Below are positions 49,030-60,674 of a stretch of 64,000 nucleotides of DNA, piece after piece. The DNA lies in assembly GCA_026874595.1 (NCBI GenBank), contig CM049307.1:55511870-55575869 (forward strand), written 5' to 3'. The DNA comes from Sipunculus nudus. Lineage: Eukaryota; Annelida; Sipuncula; Golfingiida; Sipunculidae. A program made the position numbers and the translations under genes. Positions within the stretch are counted from its first letter, which is position 1. The number at the start of each line of letters is the position of its first letter. The notes beneath the pieces were generated by a model. That model was not told where the DNA came from and made no database searches. It worked only from the letters and a program-made list of their open reading frames with translations.

Positions 49030-51430
49030 GGAGTGGATTTGCGGGAGCATGCAAAGCATGATGGGATTTATTCTCTAAATCAGGTTTTTTCGTTCCCTCA
49101 AGCCTTCAGCCCTTGGGTTTAAAGGGCACTGGATTACATCAGATCACTACAGGCATAACAGCTTTTTTTCAGCCCTTACCCTCCCTTTGCCTGACAATAT
49201 TGGAGTGACCCATTGATGTTCATATATAACTCCAGGAAAGTCCATTAATTAAATGGGGGAGAATCATGCCGGTGTCTCTGTTCAGTTACATTAAATCCTT
49301 AGCTATATTACTCAGACTCAGCATCATCAGGTATAAATTTTCACATCTTTGTTGTATTATATTCCAAAGACACCTGATAGAAAATACATGTTTTATATAC
49401 TTATTACCTTCAGACAGTCATGTCTTAATCATTTAGTGGCTATGCCCAAGGCCACAGCAGGTGAAATAAGAGGCACGCTTTTAAAAGAAACATTACATGC
49501 TAAAACTAATATAATATAATGGAAGATGAAGTGTGAACTTATTATGCCAAGATGCATGGTAATATTTATATATGAAACCACTTGTGCTTCTTTTTCTGTT
49601 TTTAATCAGACTGTAAGACCCCTGGTGATACCATTTCTAGAAAAAACATGCAAAGAATCTGTCACAAATGAAAACATTTCACTTATTAACACTTTTTACT
49701 TCAACATTTTTAATGTGGTTAATGTGGTTATGTGGTTAGCAGAACCAGATTTTACAATAGCCTAATGAAGTAAAGTAAGATTCACTCTCTCCGCCTTTGT
49801 AGAGTTCTACGCATGGCTAGTCTTCTTTGCATGCTATTAGAATACAATTAAATCTCTATCCTGACGTGCTTCACTCACAAACAGGTGCACCTTTCAGGGG
49901 TTCATCAGTTGTGTGACCCAGCAAAGGGGCTGATTACACACCCAGGACCTGCAGGTGTGGTAGTCACCAGGCCTAGTATACACCAGGTTATAAATTAAAG
50001 GAAGCATATGCTACCTCTCTATCAAATAGTCCAAAACCAAAATGGAATTCTGCAGATGTACATTCATAACTAGGTTTGTAAAAAAAATAGACCATTGATC
50101 ATCTCAACAAGAAAAAAAAGAAAGAAAATATTTCAAATATGATTATATAGTTTTACGCTTATTACAAACCAGGAAAAAAAGAACACATGAAAATACAAAA
50201 TTTTGAAAATGAAATTATTATGGAAATTGATTATCAGATTAACAAAGCCTTCATATTGCTTTTTAAAAGACTTAACAAGGGTCAGTGAAAACATACTATT
50301 GGTATAGCTGTCCCAGCAGATTTCTTTTAAATAGACAATTTATCTTTTGTCATGTTGGATGAACAGTTAATGGTAAATGAGGTCAAATATTTGTCAGATT
50401 AGCGTTTGATCAGGAGTGCAGTGCATAAAACATAATTTATACTTTCATGCTTTTTATCCATGGAATAATTGGATCACGTATTGACATTGATGTTTGCTTT
50501 GAGTTGGTCCATATGCTGCTGTTTTTATGGCTATCTAATTGGTTTTCATTACATTTAGGCCAGTTAGTATTCATAACAAATTGATGGAGCCCTTGATGGG
50601 TCCTTTGACAAAGGGGACAAGAGAATTATGGTTACAAGCAAGCTGAACAATACATCCCAGTTTAATAATTATATAGTCAATACGGATTAATTAACCATGT
50701 GGATGATTAGTTCGAAACTGCAGTGATGCAGGCCTTAATATCATTCATCATCATTATCATATGATCAAGTAGAATCATCCATCTAAGTGGTTTTTCTGTG
50801 TAATACGAAAGCAGTTCTTGAAAGCGATATATATGGAAATTTGCTGAGATTTCATTAATTATAAAGTTCTTAGATTTACGTTGTTTTCTTTTTCTTCTGT
50901 AACTAAAATAAGCTTTTTGTTTCATGATACTGTTTGTTTTTTTCCTTGGCTTGTCTTAGGAACAACGTATTATGGTTTTCCCATGATTTGTCCATTAACT
51001 TCAGTGTCACTGCAATAACTAACCTGACATTTGATGGATATTCCTGTACTCACTACAACTGCTGACCAATACATTATCTCACCTAAGTTTTATTTAAGGC
51101 AAAATCCACACACATTTAATGAGGTCAGAGGTCACCATGCTTCTTTGTGGTGTGGCTGCAATAACTTACCAGGAATATGATAGATTTTCATGAACCTCAT
51201 TTTAAATATCTGCTTATAGACTTTCTCACCTGAATTCAGTTCTTGACACAATCAACACATATTTAATGATGTCATATGTCACCAGACATATGACAGGTAT
51301 ATAATGCACTCTTGTGTTGCTCTTATTTCCTGTGCTTTAGGTAAAACATCCTTTTTGTTTCTGGTAAAATTGTATCAAAAGATCTGCAGATGGATCAGGC
51401 TTGTTCACCACTAAGGCAAAAAAAATAAAA
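49030..51430. other. No supported gene; weak repeat fragments
   Basis: Plain sequence. At 51098-51290, CACACATTTAATGAGGTCAG AGGTCACC and CACATATTTAATGATGTCAT ATGTCACC occur about 148 bases apart, suggesting an old duplication. I see nothing else of note. Confidence 0.4.
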
Positions 51431-51434
51431 AAAA

Positions 51435-51668
51435 GTGTGGTTCTCAGGCACCGCCCACATCAGTTTTAAACCCCCACATCAAAAATGTTTATTTTGATTT
51501 TCAGTAGAAATTTACCAATTTTGAGTTCCAGCTGCTCGGAAATTTCTTTCAAGAAGATAAAATTATTTAATTTTGATAAAATTTCCATTGTTATGTAGTG
51601 CTTTTACTTGTTTAGCAAAATAAATCTGCTATCATCATGCTTTTCCCTTAGCATTTGACATTTTTAAC
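51435..51668. repeat. Left part of a split ~315-bp dispersed repeat
   Basis: TGGTTCTCAGGCACCGCCCA CATCAGTTTTAA, AAGAAGATAAAATTATTTAA TTTTGATAA and CTGCTATCATCATGCTTTTC match the first two-thirds of the unbroken copy at 60356-60670. The match stops at ATTTTTAA, where the 2.6-kb repeat copy B begins; the remainder resumes at 54264. Confidence 0.8.
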
Positions 51669-54263
51669 TCAGCTGACTATAAGTCATCTGAGCTATAGTT
51701 GTGGTCCATTGTCCGTCGTCCATTCGTCTGTCTTGCCGTCCGTCCGTCTGTCCGTCCGTCCGTCCGTCCATAGATGTGGCACGTTTTGAAACCGTAAGAC
51801 CTAGGAATCTGAAATTCGGCATAATGTTAGATGTCCCCAAGATCTCCTACCAAGCCGAAAACTGGGTCTTTGCCACTTTGTTCCTTTGAGAAATTAAGAA
51901 AAACCTCAATTTTTAATTAAAAACCTATTTTCACACTTCAGGACTGCCTAATATGAAAACCACTCATCTGTTTTTCCTCATATTTACCATTAATAATTCT
52001 CTATATAGTTTCTATGTACATGCCAGAAATTAGGTCTGTATTATATAATTTAAAAAAGTTATGAGCCCAAACATAATGCATTTTATAAATAATCAGGTAA
52101 GAAATTTGATCACTTAACACAAAACTTGTTAAAACTAAGCACATTTTTTCCAGTATTATTACTTTTATTAATCAAAATTAAATTGTTTACCCAAAATTAG
52201 ATCAAAATCTTTTAAATTTTTTAAAATATTAGCAAAAATAAAAAATTGGTACCTTAAATTTTGCCCAACTTTGACCATGGCACATTTTTTTCCTGTAACT
52301 GCTGTGGATTTAATTTTCAAAGTATGTTTTTGTTACCATTTCAACTGTTAACACAAAAAATTTGAAACCAGTTGATCAAAAACTGTAGATTTTATTCAAG
52401 TTTTCAAGCACCATGTCACATATTGTTTACATCAAGCTAGTGTTATGCAGTTTGCTAGAGCTCAGCTCCCGTGCTTCAGCTCTAAGTTCCTTAAATTTGG
52501 CATACAGTTAGATGTCTCCAAAATCCCCTATCATGCCAAGAATTTGGTCACTAGGACTTAATTCCTTCGAGATATTAATGAAAAACTTCATTTTTCCATT
52601 AAAAACCCATTGTTACACTTTAAGACTGCCTAATATCAAAACCACTGATCTGACTTTGATCAAATATAATATACTTATTTTTCTATACATTCGCTATGCA
52701 CATGCCAGAAATGATGTCAGTATTGCGTATTTTTTTTAAGTTATGGGCCCAAACATAATGCACTTTTTAAAAAATCAAGAAATATATACACTCACCTAGG
52801 ATGAGAATTGCTGAAGCTGGAGACTTTTTTTCAGGAATATAACTTAATTTAATTAAGATTCAATTGTTTACCAGAAATTAGATTTGAATTTTGCAAATTT
52901 TTCAAGTTATTAGCATTAATAAAAAAATCAATACCTTAAATTTTGTCCAACTTTGGCAATGGCACGTTTTTTCCCTGTAAGCACTGTTGATTTAATTTTC
53001 ACAGCATATATACATAAGGATTTAATCTTTTAAAATCTGAAATTTCAAAGGAATTGATTGAAAAGAGTAGCTTTTATTCAAGTTTTCATACACCATGTCA
53101 AGTGTTGTTTACATCTAGCCCACCTAGTAGTACAGCCTTCACTTGCATTATGTAACCCACCCCAGGCAGCTTGCATTGGCTCAGCTTTGCCACTACTAGC
53201 AGGCTTCCCCTCTGCCCTGCACACCCCCCCCCCCCCCAGATGGTTCCTTAACTAGATGAATGTTGTAATTTTCTGTATTTCATTTTATTCTTGGCTATCC
53301 AATGCTACATTTTAGATTTTGTATTTACCACCAGGGTTACAATGATTAAAGTGCACATTTAATTGTGTCCATAAAGTGGTGTATTGCTATGAAAGTGTGG
53401 ATGTTCATCAGATAAGTAATTCCTTACTTGAGAAGAGTAAAAACTTCACCAGGTGTGAAATTGACAATTAATTCCAGTAATAAATTATAGCTTAGATTGT
53501 AATTAGCATAATGATATTGTTTGTCCCTCATTCAACCAACAGTGTGTATACTTTATTTGAAAAGATGTTTTTATTTTACCAAATTTACTGAATCTTTTAT
53601 TTTATTTTGGTGAATAAGATTAAGCATGTACTGAAAGCTCCAATGTGCAAAACTTTTTAATAGTGATTCAAGGAATAATCTTGTAGATTGCATGTTGTGG
53701 CATTATTTTCTTTTAAATTCAGTTTAAACATTTATGATTTAAAAATAATAAAAATATAGGTGTATGCATAGTATGACCCAATATGAGCTACAGTCTGGAT
53801 ATATAATGATTGCAACTCAGAATTCTAATATTTTGACTTATATTTTCAGTGTTTTTTAATACAAATTTATAAAACTTGTAAATAAAAAAAATTAATCAGA
53901 TAAAAACTATTTTAATGGAAAAAGTGGATATGCTTAAATAATAGGCTTATATATAAACTTAAATGCATTCCCTTGAAAGTGAAATAAAGGTATTAGTCCA
54001 TTCTGTCCACTGGCCTGTCCATCTGTAAATTTTTCATATGCATCACAGTATCTCAAAACTTTTACTGTTTTTCTTCATGACAGTCTTGTCAGAGTATTAG
54101 TTTGTGATCATATATTTAGAACTTTACTATAACCAAGTAGGAGAGCCTCTTTCCTCTTAGCTTCTCATATGCTTATATAAATGAAAAACATTAAAATAGA
54201 ATATTTTGCATTTGCAAAAATTTCAAACTTAAGCTGAGCGCCGTGACCTATAGGTCCCTTGTT
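51668..54263. mobile_element. TCCG-containing dispersed repeat, copy B (2.6 kb)
   Basis: Start (ACTCAGCTGACTATAAGTCA), (TCCG)n run, two tandem ~675-bp units and end (GAGCGCCGTGACCTATAGGT CCCTTGTT) match copy A at 25036-27646 in order, and the total length is within about 15 bases. The first 1.4 kb is very similar to copy A, but the part from about 53100 to 54230 is not recognisably alike. The palindrome GACCTATAGGTC just before the 3' end is perfect here. The flanks are the two halves of the repeat seen intact at 60356, proving insertion into it. Confidence 0.85.
53224..53237. repeat. Poly-C run, 14 bases
   Basis: An uninterrupted run of 14 C within copy B of the 2.6-kb repeat. Its length may be unstable or affected by sequencing error. 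Confidence 0.9.
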
Positions 54264-54364
54264 ATTGAATCATACAAAAAATTAAAAAATTAAAAAAATG
54301 CCCGCCCGCATTGATTTCCAAAAAAAGTGGCTGAAACCAAACCTTATTTTTTGTTTGGCCTAAC
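54264..54364. repeat. Right part of the split ~315-bp repeat
   Basis: TTGAATCATACAAAAAATT, CCCGCCCGCATTGATTTCC and a terminal GGCCTAAC match the last third of the copy at 60356-60670, resuming where the fragment ending at 51668 stopped. Confidence 0.8.
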
Positions 54365-54369
54365 ATGTT

Positions 54370-55580
54370 AGGTTTTAGCTTCTAATGTCAAACAAAATGA
54401 TGTGTATAAATAAGTTACACTAAAACAATTAAGCAGTCAACATAGTGGCTGGACCTTGGGTGATTATATTGGCAGTGTGTTTTCCTACCTGTTAGATCTA
54501 TACATTTTCCCAATTTAAACTCTCATGACACTCTTTTATATCATAACTGAACAAGTTTCATGTCTCAGCTCACTGGTGTAATTGGTTTGGTAGAGCTCTT
54601 GTCAGTTCTGATCAGATCAGAAAGTGGTTGTAAATGTATTTTTCTGTCTGAAAATATAAAAGAAAGAATGAACCATTATACTGGTTCCCAGGCCTAGAAA
54701 TGTTTACATTAGGGCCAGGGATTATGGATGTTTGAGCACAGTCGCTCAAATCCCTATTTGTGGTTGTGTTTTTATCCAGAAATGGACGAAACTGTGCACT
54801 ATATGAGTATAAAGTCATGATTTACATAGTTATCATACAGAGATGGCATGTATCACTATAGTATAGAGGTGTTATATGCTCTGTTCCCATTTCCCCTTAA
54901 GATAGGTATTCGAGTGACTGTGGTTTAATGAAGGTAAAGTTTCGGCAAAACTCAGGCAGATAATGGATTTTTAGATTATATAGGAAAGTTCAGCATAATA
55001 AACCCAGACTAGAAAGCTCCACAAAGCAAAACAGGAAACATCAGACCATTGATAATCAGGATTTCAACTGAAAAAATTAATCTTTTGTTACTGTCAAAGC
55101 ACCCAGTTTGCATCATTTACACAAAGTGATTACTGTTGTTGATAACTTGTTGATCGTGATAAGAATCTATCATTGCCCTTTATGGTGTGTCTGATACAGT
55201 GATGCTTTGTTTTATATTTCATCCCTGTTTTGTACCATTCATGCCAGGAATGCTGACATGTGTGTTTGGTAATTAAACAGCACAGCTGGAAAATATGAAC
55301 TTTTTTTAATAGTGTTCTATACAGCTTATTTCTCTTGTGCTATATCTGGGTTGACTGATAAATACACAAATACAGGAAAACAGCCTTACTGCATCTGGCC
55401 CTTTTTATCCAGATTCATACAATACACTTATTGGTTTCTTCCTTGACCCATTTCCCAACCCTGCAGTAAGTTTTCATTGAAATTGATTTTAAAGGTTTTG
55501 CATTATCTTTAATGATTCCAGTCAAACAGTCAAGATCATCCCAAACCAACAAACAAACACAGGTTACAACTTAATCTCCT
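54370..55580. other. No supported feature
   Basis: AT-rich sequence with no repeat boundaries, splice-bounded frames or motifs that I can support. Confidence 0.45.
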
Positions 55581-55959
55581 GCATGGAGATTATACGCTTT
55601 CTGGAGATCTCGGACCTTTTACATCTCGGCCCACACGAAGTCGGACCACTTAGTACAATCTCGGACCACCCGGTCGACGATCTCGGACCACATTCCGTAC
55701 CATCTCGGACCACTATATCGCCCCTGTTCAGACCTCGATCGGACTTATGATGTCGTTGTCAAATGTCTATGTTCCATCATCAAACGATGTTAATGCTAAT
55801 TATTAAAACATTATTACTCCACGCATTATTGTTCCCTCTCTCTCTCTTTCTCTTTTTCATTCTCTCCATCATTAATCATTCACCACATATCGTCTTAATC
55901 TTAATTTATAAATAATTCTAAAGTTTGTGCATTTGATCGTTTATTAAAGTATACGTCTG

Positions 55960-56392
55960 TGTGAGATGAAGAATGAAAGAAAGACAGCATGAATGAAAGA
56001 TTAAATAAATGAAAGAACGAAAGAAAGGTTGAATGATAGACAGATTGAATGAAAGAAAGATTGAATGATAGACAGACAAAATGAATGAAAGATTGAATGA
56101 GATTGAATGAATTAATGAAAGAAAGAATGAAATATAAAAAGATTTAATGGAAGAAAGATGTAATGAATTTATGAAAGAACGAATAGTTGATATACAGACA
56201 AAATAAATGAAAGATTGAATGAATTAAGGTAGGAAAGAATGAATGAAAGAAAGAATGAATGAAAAAAATAATGAAAGAAAGATTGGAGGAATGAATGAAA
56301 GAAAGAATGAATGATAGACAGATTGAATAAAAGAAAGATTGAATGAATTAATGAAAGAAAGAATGGATGATAGACCGATAAAATAATGAAAG

Positions 56393-56394
<2 letters not shown>
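55960..56394. repeat. GAATGAAAGA low-complexity tract
   Basis: Irregular repeats of GAATGAAAGAAAGATTGAAT and ATGATAGACAGA over about 430 bases inside the Mutator-like element. The Ser/Leu/Phe-rich minus-strand frame here is an artefact of the tract. Confidence 0.9.

Positions 56395-56427
<33 letters not shown>
56395..56427. repeat. (GA)16 microsatellite
   Basis: An uninterrupted GA run at the end of the low-complexity tract. It is the purest dinucleotide repeat on the plus strand after the TA run at 62613. Confidence 0.95.
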
Positions 56428-56430
<3 letters not shown>

Positions 56431-56697
56431 CATGAATATCATCTTTCACTTAGTGATTACTAAACAATGGAAATGATCAAAGCCAAACACGAAGCTTTCA
56501 ATTTCTTTTGATATCCCTTCTTTCCTTTAATCAATAAAGCCAGCACTGAGCTTCTTGCAAACTCATCAAGATCAAAGTCAAAGAGCTTTGATCTAGTTAT
56601 AGTGTACACAGTCTGTTTATGTGTTGGTACCCTAACCTGAACTGCTCGATGTCAAGAATGAATAGTGAACAAATTATATATATATGCATAAGTATGC

Positions 56698-57016
56698 ACC
56701 ATGTCCATAAGAACGAACAACGGATGTGAAGGCTGGCATCGGCGGATAAACTCCAAGGTCATCAAGAACACTCCTCTCTCAGTACCTCCTGATCCCAAAA
56801 CTTCATGATGAGGCAAAACTCCTGCAGCTGAAGGTTAAGTTACTATCAGCCAACAAAGTAAAGACTTACCAGAAGTCCAAGTACAGGAAGTCTGAGACAA
56901 GAATAGTGGAACTTTGGAGTACGTACGAAGCGGGGGATATCTCAACTTCAAAGTTCTTGAGGAGAGCAATTAAGCCGCCTCTATCAGCCCCAGCTTACGA
57001 CTATTTGACAAAATGA
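56698..57016 (+). pseudogene. Frameshifted C-terminal remnant of MULE transposase
   Basis: One frame (56698 to about 56779) contains RTNNGCEGWHRR, the T-N-N-x-x-E-G-W-H signature found near the C terminus of Mutator-like and FLYWCH-associated transposases. The frame is then broken: continuing at about 56780 in the next frame gives YLLIPKLHDEAKLLQLKVKL followed by a basic helix and VELWSTYEAGDISTSKFL, ending at TGA 57014-57016. This also matches the expected tail of that family. The catalytic DDE part is absent upstream, where only low-complexity sequence remains. It is thus a truncated, frameshifted pseudogene, in keeping with its place between the inverted repeats. Confidence 0.75.
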
Positions 57017-57214
57017 ATGACACAGGATTTATGCTAACTGTGATGGCATGGATAGTTTAGATATATAGAGATAACTGATTGGTGTATAGAACTATGTTGC
57101 CTTTCCAATCTGAATAAGAATTGTTTAGTACAGGCTTTAAATTGTTGTACAAGAAAAATCTGGTATAAATAAGTTTATTGTAACTCTTTAGTTGATAAAT
57201 AACTTTTTTGTTAG

Positions 57215-57645
57215 ATGTATATATCTAAACTTCTGCTGTTTTCACTCTGTAAAATACGATGAGTGTGATTTTTTTTTGTTCGTTTGATGATTTTTCGGTT
57301 TTCATATCTTGTTTTTATATTGTATATATACGAAATTCTTATAAACGTCAGCTCTTTGAGTTTAAATATGGTGTCAATTCCTTATTTTGAATTTTTGTTT
57401 TATGTAGGCCTATATATCTAAACTACAACTGTATTCACTCGTTAATAATATCTAGTTCAGTAGTTGAATTCACGATATGTAACAGCAATACACCAGTTCT
57501 GATTCTTTGATTCACACATGTTCATTTGTACATTTTTGGTTTATCACAAATTTCATATTTTGGTTTTCATACCTCTTTTATATTGTATATATTAAATTCT
57601 AATAAATTTGTCATTTCTCTTTGAGTTAGAATATGGTGTCATGCG
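57215..57645. repeat. Diverged tandem duplication in the MULE
   Basis: TATATCTAAAC (57220, 57413), TATATTGTATATAT with a following AAATTCT, CTCTTTGAGTT (57352, 57618) and ATATGGTGTCA (57366, 57632) occur in the same order twice. Spacing changes from about 193 to 266, so indels accompany the duplication. It may derive from the transposase 3' untranslated region. Confidence 0.7.
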
Positions 57646-58719
57646 TTTCACACAAACTTTTATAAATTAAGTATAAGAGTGTGTGCGTGTGCGTGTGTCA
57701 AATGTGTTTTGATTGGATATACATACTGAGCTATGTCGTATAGGCCTAACTTGTCCAAATGGAATTTTTAATATCTGAATCGCGCGTAGAAGAAATAATA
57801 TTGTGTATTATAAACAATACATTGGTAATTTCATAACAGTTTAGGCAGGCAGGACATGTATATTACTTTGGTCTGAGATCGTAGTTGCCATATCACAAAG
57901 TGGTCCGAGATCGTCGACCGGGTGGTCCGAGATCGTGATGGTCAGATTTGAAGTGGTCTTGACTTCGTGTGGGCCGAGATGTAAAAGGTCCGAGATCTCC
58001 AGGTACCAGATTATACACTTGATCATGAAAGCAGTCTTCTCTCCTCCTGGCTAATTGGCTTTTGTCCTAATAGTAAAATTTTATTACTTGTTATCTTTCA
58101 AAGTTTGCGGCAATTGGTTAAAGATCAGACATTCTTTGGCAGGTGAGACTGATGATCTTTTGACTGTTATTACTAAACACAATGACCTATTACTGCTTTT
58201 CTTGGTCATCATAATGCAAGCATCCACATTGCCAGTAGCTGTTATATGTTTCTTGCATAAAAACTCCACTGTTGTTCTTGACTTTGTATTTTTGCTTTGT
58301 AAACAAATTATTTTCTGGAAAAAAAAGTGAACCTTCTGTTAATCACTCATTTGTAGTTTAATAAATTGTTTATCAAGTCCATGACCAGTTTGTAAATGAG
58401 TTCTTCTTTAATAACTACCAAAGATAAATGAGCAAACATAATAAAAACACTCTGCATATTAATCCTCAATCCTTGTAGGAATTCCTGCCTCTAGATAGTC
58501 TTGTTCCCAGTAGAGATGAACTTGAGTTTTCAGGCTGACAATTGGACTGAGAACATTGGTAACCAGAGTGGGAGACATCGATTTACGGAGGCTGATTGCT
58601 AGTTACAGGACTGGTAGTTGCTGCAGAATGCCTGATTCAGATCCCATGATTGCGTTAAACTGAATTCCAGTAGGAGAACCAGCAGGTGGCTGGTACCAGA
58701 TCTTTATCCAGGACAACAG

Positions 58720-58766
58720 GTTACCATAGACAACAAGTTACCGTGGGCACTAGGTTACCATGGATA
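58720..58766. repeat. Three 17-bp units resembling RFX half-sites
   Basis: GTTACCATAGACAAC, GTTACCGTGGGC and GTTACCATGGATAC start at 58720, 58737 and 58754, exactly 17 bases apart. The first fits a degenerate X-box; the others keep the left half-site. It could be a small minisatellite or a clustered binding site. Confidence 0.55.
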
Positions 58767-58779
58767 CACCCATTACTTT

Positions 58780-59450
58780 GTTGTCCTGCTTCCTAGGTCA
58801 TTATTCTTTTGGGCTTTCAAGACTAAAGCCCAGCAGTAAAGGCTATTAAGTCTCATAATTCACTCAGAGGGAAACCATTCAACACTGTTTCAGAGGTTTC
58901 AGGATTAAAGCAGAGGTCTCATATTAAGGTTAAACAACAAAGAAAAATGGGTATTTCCGATTTCTTAGCTTAGTTGCACTGTAAAATTTTATAACAGTTA
59001 TTATAATATATAGCATTATTATAGGCCAAACAATACATGATATTCATTTTGCTGCTGAGTTTGGCATTTTGCAAGTTCAGCTTTGTATAACAGTAACACA
59101 GTGATAGTACATTTCGCAAGTCTGAGTTTCCAAAGCTAGCTTTTATTTCAAGTTTCATGACAAACTATTGAAAAATAGAACTCTTTTGATCAGACAAAGC
59201 ATATCTGTGCCAACTCAAAAAATGTGCATTCCTCCTAGTAGGAGAAAAATTTACTAGATGTCAGAACAGGACTCCTTCATAGAGTTATTGATCTTGCATT
59301 TTTCTTCAGAATGTAGATCTGGAAAGTTTACCCAACTCTGTCTAGTCACAAGACATTCATTTTTCATTAGAAATAGACAGACAAATAAGCAGATAGGCAG
59401 GAATTAACATAAAAGCCGCATCCAACATCATTTACATAATTTTCTCTTCA
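58780..59450. other. No supported feature
   Basis: Plain AT-rich sequence; short frames on both strands look accidental. Confidence 0.4.
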
Positions 59451-59454
59451 AATA

Positions 59455-59665
59455 AACCAGCAAATGCTAATGAATACATAACCTCCTTAGCAGAGGTTGA
59501 AATTTTGGTTATACAAATATCCTCGGGATGTTCTGTGTATGACTGTTCATCATTGACAAGAAAAACAATTCTGTCTTAAGATAATTAAACCAACAAACAT
59601 GGATGAAATAGTAACCTCCTTAACAGGGGTTGAAATATTAAGTGTAACCAGTGCATGTTCCCTGG
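59455..59665. repeat. ~132-bp diverged direct repeat (CCTCCTTAGCAGAGG)
   Basis: AACCAGCAAATGCTAATGAA TACATAACCTCCTTAGCAGAGGTTGAAAT and AACCAACAAACATGGATGAA ATAGTAACCTCCTTAACAGGGGTTGAAAT are successive copies about 132 bases apart. ACCTCCTTAGCAGAGGT is partly self-complementary. Confidence 0.7.
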
Positions 59666-60355
59666 ATATTCCCTTTCTAACTTTTCCAAATTCCATCCAT
59701 GCTGCTCACTGTTTGAAGCGGAAACTGTGTTCATGTACACCATGTGGTGGCTACCTGCTTTGTATTATGCTAATCTGAGCGCTAATCAGATCACAGGTAA
59801 TTCAGAGCTCATTGTTCATGCAGACTCCCGACAGAAAGACATCACACCAAAGTTTACCGGCAATTGATGTGTGAGCACCAGGGTGACCTACAAGTGGACC
59901 CTTAATATCTGGATGGGGGATGACTGTGCTGGATAACATCCAGGTCACTTCCCTGATTCCCGTCCTGAATCCGGAGTTTTTAAAGATTATCAGACAATGT
60001 TTTTCCATTTGTGAATTGTTGGTTTTGTGATATAAAGATGATGACAGTGTGAGTCATGTCAAACACTCAGTGTCACCCGGAGTGGTCAATATGAACACCG
60101 CAAGAACAAAGGAACAGAGTTCCTGTGCTGAATGAAAACACTCAAACCGTTATCTGTGCTAGGAGGGATCTTTTTATGAGCTCTCCACTATTGGGCATGT
60201 CAGATCACGCTAACATCTGTTCATGTCTTAAACATCTGTGTTTATCAAGCTTATCTTCTATCAACCTTTAATAGGCGTGCGTAGCTCAGATGTCCCAAAT
60301 TTTATTTTCATCTTGATTTCCTTTGTATTTTGATAAAGCAAAATAAATAAATTAA

Positions 60356-60670
60356 AGGTATGGTTCTCAGATACTACCCACATCAATTTTAACACCCCCC
60401 CCCCCCCCCCCCCCCCCGGCATAAAAATTTTTTTATTTTTGCATTCATCTTTCAGGAAGATAAAATAATACAATTTTGATAAGATTTCCTTTATTATGTA
60501 GTTCTTTTTACTGTTTAGTAAATAAAGTCTGCTATTTCCATGCTTTTCCTTGATCATATGATATTTTTTAATCAAATCATACAAAAATTGGAAAAAATAA
60601 AATATTGACCGCCCGCATTGGTTTCTGAAAAAAAAGTGCCTTGGAAGCATACCTTTTTTTTTCACCTAAC
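60356..60670. repeat. Unbroken copy of the ~315-bp dispersed repeat
   Basis: Runs from TGGTTCTCAGATACTACCCA to TTCACCTAAC. It aligns in order with the halves at 51435-51668 and 54264-54364, showing the pre-insertion arrangement. It carries a 23-base poly-C run at 60395-60417 where the other copy has only five C. The 134-residue minus-strand frame across it, with a poly-glycine stretch from the C run, is not a gene. Confidence 0.85.
60395..60417. repeat. Poly-C run, 23 bases
   Basis: A run of 23 C (G on the minus strand). Such runs can form four-stranded structures and are prone to length error in sequencing. Confidence 0.95.
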
Positions 60671-60674
60671 CAGT

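Larger units (their letters stand above)
55600..58007 (+). mobile_element. Degenerate Mutator-like element (MULE)
   Basis: Inverted ends of over 100 bases start CTGGAGATCTCGGACCTTTT at 55601 and mirror at 58002; both contain tandem ATCTCGGACCA motifs and are CpG-rich. Flanks AGATTATACGCTT (55587-55599) and AGATTATACACTT (58008-58020) look like a target duplication with one mismatch; MULEs usually make about 9 bp, so part of this may be coincidence. Inside are GAAT/GAAA low-complexity sequence (55960-56430), a transposase C-terminal remnant (56698-57016), and two diverged copies of an AT-rich segment (57215-57375 and 57410-57645). The element is too decayed to be autonomous. Confidence 0.8.

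Noticed and set aside
56224-56442. Minus-strand frame rich in Ser/Leu/Phe, resembling a membrane segment
   Set aside because: It is the translation of the GA and GAAT/GAAA low-complexity tract.
60261-60665. 134-residue minus-strand frame
   Set aside because: It spans the dispersed repeat and includes poly-glycine from the 23-C run; the other copies of the repeat do not keep the frame.
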